18,168 nucleotides of DNA from JAZDMK01 sp043800975. GTDB taxonomy: Bacteria > Bacteroidota > Bacteroidia > Bacteroidales > JAHJDW01. The translations under genes were made by a program, and so were the position numbers. The notes beneath the pieces are model-generated. The model was not told the DNA's origin and did no database searches. It worked only from the letters and a program-made list of their open reading frames with translations. Location of the stretch: the NCBI GenBank assembly GCA_043800975.1, contig JAZDMK010000077.1, forward strand, positions 1-18,168, read 5' to 3'. Shown piece after piece: positions 1-6,801 of the stretch (the stretch's first letter is position 1; each line of letters starts with the position of its first letter).

Positions 1-1006
1 TGATAGCAGCACTGGTTGTGTTGTTAGCAGTAAACGCAGGCACCTGTCCCGTTCCGCTGGCAGCAAGTCCGATTGCGGTATTCGAGTTCGTCCATGTATA
101 GGTTGCCCCGGCAGGAGTGCTGGTGATACTACCTGCAGGAATAGCCGTGCCGGAACAAACCGTAATGTTTGCAGGGGCAGAAATAACGGGTAGAGGGTTA
201 ACCGTGATAGTATAGGTAACCGGAGTTCCAATACAAGCTCCAATAGCTGGTGTCACAGAAATAGTTCCAGTGATAGCAGCACTGGTTGTGTTGTTAGCAG
301 CAAACGCAGGCACCTGTCCCGTTCCGCTGGCAGCAAGTCCGATTGCAGTATTCGAGTTTGTCCATGTGTAGGTTGCCCCGGCAGGAGTGCTGGTAATACT
401 ACCGGCAGGAATAGCCGTTCCAGAACAAACCGTAATGTTTGCAGGCGCAGTAATAACGGGTAGAGGGTTAACAGTGATTGTATAAGTAACCGGAGTTCCA
501 ACACAGGTTCCGAGAGTAGGCGTGATCGTTATGGTTCCTGTGATTGCCGCACTTGTTGTGTTGGTAGCCGTAAATCCGGGTACCTGCCCTGTACCGCTTG
601 CAGCAAGACCGATAGCGGTATTTGAGTTTGCCCATGTGTAGGTTGCACCAGCAGGGGTACTTGTAATACTTCCTGAAGATATCGCTGTTCCCGGACATAC
701 CGTTGAGTTAGCAGGAGCGGAGATAACGGGCAGCGGACTCACGGTAATCGTATAAGAAACCGGTGTACCTGCGCATGTCCCGAGAGTAGGCGTGATCGTT
801 ATGGTTCCTGTGATTGCCGCACTTGTTGTGTTGGTAGCCGTAAATCCGGGTACCTGCCCTGTACCGCTTGCAGCAAGACCGATAGCGGTATTTGAGTTTG
901 CCCAGGTGTAGGTTGCACCGGCAGGTGTACTTGTAATACTTCCTGCAGGGATCGCTGTTCCCGGACATACCGTTGTGTTGGCAGGAGCGGAGATAACGGG
1001 CAGTGG
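1..1006 (-). repeat. Tandem 270-bp (90-aa) PKD-like repeats, 3 full + 1 partial
   Basis: Inside the partial CDS, the unit starting P-L-P-V-I begins at 1006, 736, 466 and 196 (minus strand), an exact 270-bp period with no indels; the fourth copy is cut by the window edge. Conserved blocks in each unit are APAN.TVC.GTAI, GSITSTPAGATYTW and GLAASGTGQVP. The copies fall into two pairs. The first two (1006-737 and 736-467) share an uninterrupted identical run of about 125 bp (780-904 equals 510-634). Copies three and four resemble each other more than they resemble the first pair. This is the PKD-like repeat type common in Bacteroidota surface proteins (probably Pfam PKD_5-like, named from memory). 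Confidence 0.9.
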
Positions 1007-2575
1007 ACTCACAGTAACTATGCTAGTAGTAGTTCCAGTACATCCCGCTGTAGTTCCGGTTACTGAATAAGTTGTTGTTGCAGTTGGGTTGACTGTAATC
1101 GGATTTGTGGATCCGCCTGTACTCCAGGAATAGGTTGAAGCACCATTTGCTGTTAAAGTTGCTGTTTGGCCGCTGCAAATTGAGGGGCTGTTTACGTTTA
1201 CTGTTGGAGAAAGTCCTGCTAATACAGCTGTGTCAACAGAAAAGGTGCAGCCTGATGCAGATACCATATTGCAAGTATAGGTGCCAGATGTAGTAACGTT
1301 TATTGCTTGTGTTGTTGCACCACCGGGTGACCAAGAATAGGAAGCATATCCGGGAGGAGCTGTTAATGTTAAAGGATTACAAGTACCGCTGATGGTAATC
1401 GTATTATTACTACAAGCGCAATCTAAATATGCATAGGCAAAATGCTCAGTGCCTGTGCAGTCGGAAGTAGTAATTACAAGTGTTACAATCTTACCAACCT
1501 GACTTGAGAGATCTACCGATTGTGTTGTCCATGCTTTATAAAAGACATCCGTTGCTCCCACCTGCGTAAACCCGGGACTGCTAGCTGATGCAGCTGCAAA
1601 AAATTTGGTGCATGGAATAGTGTCTCCATTCTCATCATAAACTTTAACTTCAATAAAAGAATTTGCTGAATCATAGGGATGTAAAGTCCCATTCTGAATC
1701 ACCATGGCATAGCTGTATGTAAATACATTGTTTGTGGGTGTAACAACAAAAGAAGTGATCAGTTGAGCCCCTTCGGAACCCACTGTAGCACCATTGCCTA
1801 TAAGAGCGGAATTACTTCCCTGAAATACTCTTGGAAACCCTCCGTATGCATCTGTTCCCCCGCTTACTATTGAGAATTGAGCGCTTGCTGTGCCGGGGGT
1901 TGCTGCGCAGTAATTGGCATGAATCGCAAGTGGATTATGAGGATTATTAGCATACCCACTTGTCCCGTGCCAATTAGAGAAATTCCCACTTTCAAATCCC
2001 AGATTTGTACAAGCTGTTTGTAAAGGATTATATTTAATGTTAATTGTATACCGACTTCTCGACACATTGGTTATCCACCAACCCCAGCTATCCACCATAA
2101 CAAAATAACTTACCCCGGATTTTACATTAGCAATACACACCTGCCCGGTTATAGTTGGAAGGCCGGCAGTCAATGCATCATAATTATAGGCAATGCATTG
2201 CCCCAGCGACGGCCCTGCCGCTACTTCAAAAACAAGTATTGACATGTGTCTACAACTCGCACTAGCATACGTCAGGTCAATCTCCACAGGTCCCGTCTGG
2301 GTTGCGGTGAAACGATACAAATAGTCGCGACCAGTCATATAACGCGTAGACATTCCCGATAGAACAGTTGTGTTTGTCCCGTCGTAATCATTTACCTGAT
2401 CCACAACAGGAGCTGTTGTGCTGTAAAGTGTGTCAGATTGATTGAAAGGAAGAGTGATAATTCTTGCTGGTTGTGATGCAATGCTGCAATTTGCGCCTCC
2501 TTTTTTCTGTGCATAAATATTTTGAGCAAAAGTTAGTGCGAATGCTACTAATAATATTGAAAATTTAACTTTCAT
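1..2575 (-). CDS. Giant secreted repeat protein, N-terminal part (runs off left edge)
   Basis: I translated this frame by hand from the ATG at 2575; it stays open to base 1, giving 858 codons and no stop, so the 3' end is missing. Residues 1-23 are a signal peptide (MKVKF, then a hydrophobic core, then ANIYAQ-like cleavage region ending AQ). Residues ~30-185 resemble a bacterial pre-peptidase (PPC-like) beta-sandwich, containing YLYRFTATQTGPVEIDL and GVSYFVMVDSW. Residues ~187-385 begin LGFESGNFSNW, the usual opening of an extracellular jelly-roll domain in Bacteroidota. Two Ig-like domains follow (~393-455 and ~457-523; ICSGQ, YSWSTGG, TTTYSVTG). From residue ~524 the protein is a tandem array of 90-residue PKD-like repeats. 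By family logic it should end in a T9SS sorting domain, but that part is outside the window. The likely role is a cell-surface or released adhesin; no enzymatic motif was seen. The leader before the ATG is A-rich, with no clear -7 box. Confidence 0.88.
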   Translation of the reverse strand, partial: MKVKFSILLVAFALTFAQNIYAQKKGGANCSIASQPARIITLPFNQSDTLYSTTAPVVDQVNDYDGTNTTVLSGMSTRYMTGRDYLYRFTATQTGPVEIDLTYASASCRHMSILVFEVAAGPSLGQCIAYNYDALTAGLPTITGQVCIANVKSGVSYFVMVDSWGWWITNVSRSRYTINIKYNPLQTACTNLGFESGNFSNWHGTSGYANNPHNPLAIHANYCAATPGTASAQFSIVSGGTDAYGGFPRVFQGSNSALIGNGATVGSEGAQLITSFVVTPTNNVFTYSYAMVIQNGTLHPYDSANSFIEVKVYDENGDTIPCTKFFAAASASSPGFTQVGATDVFYKAWTTQSVDLSSQVGKIVTLVITTSDCTGTEHFAYAYLDCACSNNTITISGTCNPLTLTAPPGYASYSWSPGGATTQAINVTTSGTYTCNMVSASGCTFSVDTAVLAGLSPTVNVNSPSICSGQTATLTANGASTYSWSTGGSTNPITVNPTATTTYSVTGTTAGCTGTTTSIVTVSPLPVISAPANTTVCPGTAIPAGSITSTPAGATYTWANSNTAIGLAASGTGQVPGFTATNTTSAAITGTITITPTLGTCAGTPVSYTITVSPLPVISAPANSTVCPGTAISSGSITSTPAGATYTWANSNTAIGLAASGTGQVPGFTATNTTSAAITGTITITPTLGTCVGTPVTYTITVNPLPVITAPANITVCSGTAIPAGSITSTPAGATYTWTNSNTAIGLAASGTGQVPAFAANNTTSAAITGTISVTPAIGACIGTPVTYTITVNPLPVISAPANITVCSGTAIPAGSITSTPAGATYTWTNSNTAIGLAASGTGQVPAFTANNTTSAAI

Positions 2576-2768
2576 AATATTTTCTTTTTTTATTAATGAT
2601 GTAATAATGAGACTGTATATAAGTAGAATGTAAAGACTTTGTTTATTAAAAATTGTATGCTATTGCTTAATATGTATATATGAATTATCAAGTTTGTTAA
2701 TGGAACCTAGTTTAGAAATAAATTGAAATCCATGCTTTGCCGGAGTTCGATTTTGTTCTTGTTTTCAA

Positions 2769-2805
2769 GCTGATTGATTTTAAGTAAAAATACTTAACAA
2801 TCAGC
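2769..2805. other. Long interrupted hairpin in the spacer
   Basis: GCTGATTG (2769-2776) pairs with CAATCAGC (2798-2805). Inside it TTAAGTA (2780-2786) pairs with TACTTAA (2791-2797) around an AAAA loop. The only interruption is a 3-nt bulge (ATT, 2777-2779) on one side, so 15 base pairs form. Neither strand has a T-tract directly after the stem, so it is not a textbook intrinsic terminator. It lies 181 nt downstream of the stop of the 1094-aa gene and about 190 nt upstream of the next ATG. It could be a transcript 3'-end stabiliser, a factor-dependent terminator or a small repeat element. Confidence 0.6.
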
Positions 2806-2924
2806 GAAATGAATTGCCATATGATAAAGAGGAAGCTTTCTATGATAACCCGTCCTTTGCATTTGAAAAAACAGTGTTTAGATTTCAAAAAAAACCAGAT
2901 AAAATCGGACAGAATTAAGAGAAA

Positions 2925-2944
2925 ATTTTGTTTCCTTTCAAAAT
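2925..2944 (-). terminator. Weak terminator-like stem after the 1094-aa cargo gene
   Basis: On the minus strand ATTTTG (2944-2939) pairs with CAAAAT (2930-2925) across an 8-nt loop and runs into TTTTC, about 42 nt after the stop at 2986. The stem is short and AT-rich, so this is a tentative call. Confidence 0.25.
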
Positions 2945-2985
2945 GAAGTATTAAATTTTTCTTTTTCTGATTATAAAAAGGACAA

Positions 2986-5900
2986 TTAATATATCACACT
3001 AACATGTCCTTCATATTTCTGTGGTCTGCCATCAATTTCTTTAACTATGGCAAGCCATATGTATACACCTTGTTCAACAAGTCTTCCATTATACTTACCA
3101 TCCCATCTTTGATTAAAGTTGTTTGAAGCAAACAATTTTTCACCCCAACGATTGAATATGTAAAACTCAAAGTGATCAGGATCTAAAACGGTTCCGTAGG
3201 GACCGAAGGTTTCATTCAAGCCATCGGCGTCGGGCGTGAAAGCGTTTGGCACATAAAATGTCATTTCATCCTGTATATGTACAGGTTTCGACACAGTATC
3301 TGTGCAGCCCCATGCATCAGTAACAAGTAAAAAAACGTTATATGTTCCTGCTTGATTATAAGAATATGCGGGGTTTTGTTGAGAAGAACTGCCTGATAAA
3401 TCTCCAAAATTCCATTGCCACGATGTCACCGAACCCGATGTTTCATCAAAAAAGAATATCGTTGGATTGCTGATGGAGGCTGAAGGAGGCGAAATTGTGA
3501 ATTCAGCATCAGGTCCGGGTATGTTACTTATATAAAATGTTGCATATACAGAACACCCGTTAACGTCAGTTGCAGAGACAGTATATTCTCCCTCTCCCAG
3601 ATTTTGAATTGTCTGCCCATTGCTTCCTGGAACACTCCATTGGTAAGTGATTGGGGATACCCCATTGCTGACCTGCGCCGTTGCGCTTCCAATACCCTGT
3701 CCACAATGATCCGGCTCCGTGATAACAAGAAGTACTAAATTGCCGGGGTCACTCGGGATTGTAACCTGTAAGGTCTGTTGACAATTACTTGCATCCGTTA
3801 CTGTAACGATATAATCCCCTGCAGCAAGACCGGATGCTGAGGGTCCGGTTGCTCCTGGCCATACATATGAATAGCCTGGTGTTCCACCATTTGCAATCAC
3901 TGTTGCAGAACCGTTAGGATTATTACATATTGCCGGGCTAATGCTTGTAATAGCAATATTGATCGGAGAAGGTTGCACTACTGTAACCGTGTCAACTTGA
4001 GAACAACCAATGGAATCTGTCACAGTTACTGAGTAAAAACCTGCTGGAATTTGATTCAGGGTTGGTCCTGTCTGGTTTTGGTATGACCACAAATAGGTTA
4101 ATGTACCCATTCCTCCGCTTGACAGTACCTGAATACTACCTGTACTGTCTCCATGGCATGAAATATCTGTATGTGTAATTTGCACCAGAATGGCAGGGGG
4201 CTCTGTAATAACAATTGCATCTGTAGAAGAACAACCATTATGATCAGTAACGGTTACAAAATAATTTCCAGCACATAAGTTTGTCAATGGGTTTACTGTC
4301 TGACTATTATTCCATAGATAGGTGTAAGGAGATGTCCCTACAGACGGCGTTATCAGAGCCGATCCATTACACAAACTGTTACAGGTTACTTGTGTTAAAT
4401 TTATTGAGAAAACGGGCAGTGGATTCACAGTTATTATTACTGAGTCTATTGCAATATCTCCATTGCTGTCGGTTGCTGTTACATAATACGTGGTTGTCGA
4501 CTGTGGGCAAACATTGTGCGGACCTGCAGATGAAGGAAGACCACTGCTCCATGTGTAGCTATAAGGAGGAACGCCAGGGATCACAAATGCTGATAAATCG
4601 GTGCACTCACCAAAGCAAATAGAATCCTGACTTGCTTGCAGGTCGACAGAGAATACACAGGGGTAGACGGTAACAGGATGAGTGATTGTATCAGAGCAAC
4701 TTGTGCCCGGGTTTGTAATTAATGTTACATTATAGTTACCTGGTGCGTTAAAACAAACCTGCCCGGGATTCTCTAAGCTGGAGGTTGCCGGTGTTGCATT
4801 AGGGAATTCCCAACTCCAGGAAGTAACACAAGCTGAAGTCTGACTTGTTATGTTAAAGCAGTTGCATGAGAGACTGTCTGCTGTGAAATCATTATTGGGA
4901 ACAGGAGCAGTAATTATTCCACATCCGCTAGAGGCATTGTTATCTAGCGCAGTAAAAGTATAATCCCCTGCCACAATTTCCACACAACCATCGTTATCAA
5001 TATCCCCAACAGCAAATCCATCACTTCTAAGTGGCACGCTCCATAAAATTGTACCACTGGATGCAGACAACAGATATAAATTCCAGTCAGAAGCAAATAA
5101 TATTTCCAGACCAGAGTTAGATGATTTGAACTCCCCCGCAATTGGAGTGGCAAATAAATTTGGCCAGTCTTCTCCTGGATTAAGCGGAGTTGACCATATT
5201 GTAGCTAAAGTATTACTCAACGCAAGTATTGTGGGTGAACCACCCATCATCATATTTGAACTTAGTTCAATAATTTCAAGATCATCATCTCCATCAATAT
5301 CTACAAGGCATGGTGTTGAGTTTGGAAAACCTGTAGTCATCCACCCGCTTATGGCAATTTGAGCTCCTGTAATAGCATTCAATACAATAGTTCTGGAATC
5401 GTTTCCAACGAAAACAATTTCATCTGTGCAGTCATTGTTGATATCAGCAACAGCTAAAGTTGGTTCATATGCTGGTAATGACGGTGCTTGATATTGCCAA
5501 ATAATTGAACCTGTAGTTCCTTTCAGCGAATATGCATATTCAGAATTTCCAAAAACAAAGATCTCCATAATCCCATCACAATCTACATCTTTGGCAGTAG
5601 GGGTGCAGTGTGCCTGAAAATTACAGGGCATGGGGAAAGTCCAAATTAAAGTGCCGTTAACACCATTCAAAGCCCTTACATCGTTATCAAACCGGTAAAT
5701 GATTTCTTTCACGCCATCACCTTCCACATCGGTAACCAACGGACTTGTGATCGCATTATTTGGCGATGGCCCTGTTGTGTATTGCCATAGAAGAGTACCG
5801 TTACTTCCTCGTAAGCAATTCACTTCCGTGCCTCCAACTATTACTTCCATTTGACCATCATTATTAATATCCGCTATTACAGGCGCAACACCTCCCGTTG

Positions 5901-6270
5901 ATCCAACTGCTCCAGTCCATATCACAGCTCCCGTATTTCCATTAAGTGCTTTTATATCACCATTATCATTTACATATACTACTTCATTTGATCCATCTCC
6001 ATTGACATCTCCTATTGTAGGGGCTAGCCAATAGTCAGGGTATATTGCCGCGATTGACCACTTAACGGATGGCGCAGTTGTAAAATCGGCTTTCATCAAC
6101 TGAATGGAATTTGCACTTTGATCTCCGAATAATGACTGGTAAGTTCCGGTCGCAAATTTTTCAGGGATATGAGGAGTTGTGCCCTGTGACATTCCTATAG
6201 TAGGTTTGACAAAATAAAACATAGTAATTATCAATACAATTTGTTGAATTTTATTTAAATCTTTCCACAT
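2986..6270 (-). CDS. T9SS type B cargo: FG-GAP/PQQ-like propeller, PKD, SprB-like repeats
   Basis: 1094 aa from the chosen ATG at 6270. The frame stays open to 6366, but the internal Met starts a proper signal peptide (MWKDLNKIQQ, then IVLIITMFYF) and lies 17 nt behind a -7 box (6295-6288), so the longer start is unlikely. Residues ~83-448 form a propeller: calcium-loop motifs DVNGDG (88), DINNDG (134), DVEGDG (181), DVDCDG (228), DINNDC (276), DIDGDD (324) and DIDNDG (423) recur every 46-50 residues, most followed by a PQQ-like ALNG.TG..IW strand. A PKD (~458-536), an Ig-like domain (~539-615), four SprB-like repeats (~618-916, e.g. PYTYLWNN, AGNYFVTVTDHNGC) and a second PKD (~917-999, SWQWNFGD) follow. 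The C-terminus (~1004-1094; PNAFTPDADGLNETF, FYIFNRWGE, QRWDG) is the CHU_C T9SS sorting domain. Likely exported and surface-attached; ligand unknown. Confidence 0.93.
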   Translation of the reverse strand: MWKDLNKIQQIVLIITMFYFVKPTIGMSQGTTPHIPEKFATGTYQSLFGDQSANSIQLMKADFTTAPSVKWSIAAIYPDYWLAPTIGDVNGDGSNEVVYVNDNGDIKALNGNTGAVIWTGAVGSTGGVAPVIADINNDGQMEVIVGGTEVNCLRGSNGTLLWQYTTGPSPNNAITSPLVTDVEGDGVKEIIYRFDNDVRALNGVNGTLIWTFPMPCNFQAHCTPTAKDVDCDGIMEIFVFGNSEYAYSLKGTTGSIIWQYQAPSLPAYEPTLAVADINNDCTDEIVFVGNDSRTIVLNAITGAQIAISGWMTTGFPNSTPCLVDIDGDDDLEIIELSSNMMMGGSPTILALSNTLATIWSTPLNPGEDWPNLFATPIAGEFKSSNSGLEILFASDWNLYLLSASSGTILWSVPLRSDGFAVGDIDNDGCVEIVAGDYTFTALDNNASSGCGIITAPVPNNDFTADSLSCNCFNITSQTSACVTSWSWEFPNATPATSSLENPGQVCFNAPGNYNVTLITNPGTSCSDTITHPVTVYPCVFSVDLQASQDSICFGECTDLSAFVIPGVPPYSYTWSSGLPSSAGPHNVCPQSTTTYYVTATDSNGDIAIDSVIITVNPLPVFSINLTQVTCNSLCNGSALITPSVGTSPYTYLWNNSQTVNPLTNLCAGNYFVTVTDHNGCSSTDAIVITEPPAILVQITHTDISCHGDSTGSIQVLSSGGMGTLTYLWSYQNQTGPTLNQIPAGFYSVTVTDSIGCSQVDTVTVVQPSPINIAITSISPAICNNPNGSATVIANGGTPGYSYVWPGATGPSASGLAAGDYIVTVTDASNCQQTLQVTIPSDPGNLVLLVITEPDHCGQGIGSATAQVSNGVSPITYQWSVPGSNGQTIQNLGEGEYTVSATDVNGCSVYATFYISNIPGPDAEFTISPPSASISNPTIFFFDETSGSVTSWQWNFGDLSGSSSQQNPAYSYNQAGTYNVFLLVTDAWGCTDTVSKPVHIQDEMTFYVPNAFTPDADGLNETFGPYGTVLDPDHFEFYIFNRWGEKLFASNNFNQRWDGKYNGRLVEQGVYIWLAIVKEIDGRPQKYEGHVSVIY

Positions 6271-6287
6271 TTCATTCTGTTTTTTTT

Positions 6288-6295
6288 CAAAAATA
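6288..6295 (-). promoter_or_regulatory. Bacteroidota -7 box for the 1094-aa cargo gene
   Basis: TATTTTTG read on the minus strand fits TAnnTTTG and lies 17 nt before the ATG at 6270. No clear -33 TTG is seen at the usual spacing, so the call rests on the -7 element and its position. Confidence 0.45.
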
Positions 6296-6733
6296 TCACC
6301 AACAATTGAAAGTTTTCTCTCATCATTATCATAACAACTGTTTGACTTATCAAAACATAAATACAAACTATCTCTGTACTCTGTCGTTTACGATGCCTTC
6401 TCTTTTTGAAAAGACTCCAATGAACCAAAACCGGTATTTGCACAACCCCATAGAACCTCTGCCATTAATCAGAAAGCGTCTTTTTTTCTCTTTATTGTCT
6501 TTCCGATTTTTTCTAATAAATACTAAACGGGCTGTATTCAAAATATTGTTTCCTGGCACTTTTTGATTCATTAAAGATCCTGTCTGAAAAAACAAATGCT
6601 CCCAACACAGAAATCATAAAATACTATTGGAAAAAACGGTGACGATTATTTCAAATAGTCCAACAATTTTGTTACGCAAAAATCTGTCAGTTTTCATTTG
6701 ATAATTGAAAATGTCATTTTGATAAACAATACT

Positions 6734-6745
6734 TATCATATGATA
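6734..6745. promoter_or_regulatory. 12-bp palindrome upstream of the 708-aa gene promoter
   Basis: TATCATATGATA is a perfect 12-bp palindrome ending 9 nt before the -33 element of the following promoter. A GATAA...TTATC pair (6721-6737) overlaps it. The position suits an operator or activator site; no regulator is identified and chance is possible in AT-rich DNA. Confidence 0.3.
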
Positions 6746-6754
6746 CTTCTACTA

Positions 6755-6783
6755 TTTGTTGCACGAAGAGCTCCTTACTTTTG
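6755..6783 (+). promoter_or_regulatory. Bacteroidota -33/-7 promoter of the 708-aa cargo gene
   Basis: TTTG (6755-6758), a 17-nt spacer and TACTTTTG (6776-6783) match the Bacteroidota sigma-70 type promoter (TTTG / TAnnTTTG). The box ends 18 nt before the ATG at 6802, implying a short A-rich leader of roughly a dozen bases with no Shine-Dalgarno sequence. This is the best promoter in the window because both elements are present. Confidence 0.65.
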
Positions 6784-6801
6784 TTTAAAACATAAACCAC
6801 T

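Larger units (their letters stand above)
2576..2985. other. Intergenic spacer between two cargo genes
   Basis: About 410 bp without a credible ORF on either strand. It is AT-rich and holds the 3' flank of the 1094-aa cargo gene and the promoter region of the partial giant gene. The only clear structures are the interrupted hairpin at 2769-2805 and a weak 6-bp stem at 2925-2944. I found no convincing TAnnTTTG box close to the ATG at 2575, so the promoter of that gene may be farther upstream or atypical, or the gene may be read through from the 1094-aa gene. Confidence 0.6.
6271..6801. other. Divergent intergenic region between two cargo genes
   Basis: About 530 bp separate the minus-strand 1094-aa gene from the plus-strand 708-aa gene. 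Short open frames occur on both strands but show no domain, signal peptide or plausible start context. The supported contents are the -7 box at 6288-6295, the promoter at 6755-6783 and the palindrome at 6734-6745. The middle part (about 6300-6700) shows nothing I can name. Confidence 0.6.

Noticed and set aside
253..504. Leu-rich minus-strand open frame
   Set aside because: Another frame of the repeat region; low complexity with no start context, and it overlaps the continuous giant frame.
468..968. Two similar minus-strand open frames (MSGNSD...) within the repeat array
   Set aside because: They are out-of-frame readings of the 270-bp repeats of the real minus-strand gene; their similarity to each other only reflects the DNA repeat.
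1..1006. CRISPR or mobile-element repeats
   Set aside because: The 270-bp repeats are in frame, coding, and contiguous; no spacer, transposase or terminal inverted repeats.
4281..4622. 113-aa plus-strand frame opposite the 1094-aa gene
   Set aside because: Antisense shadow of well-supported SprB-like and Ig-like coding sequence.
6306..6595. Small open frames on both strands in the divergent intergenic region
   Set aside because: Overlapping each other and the promoter of the 1094-aa gene; no domain, no signal peptide, composition like random AT-rich DNA.
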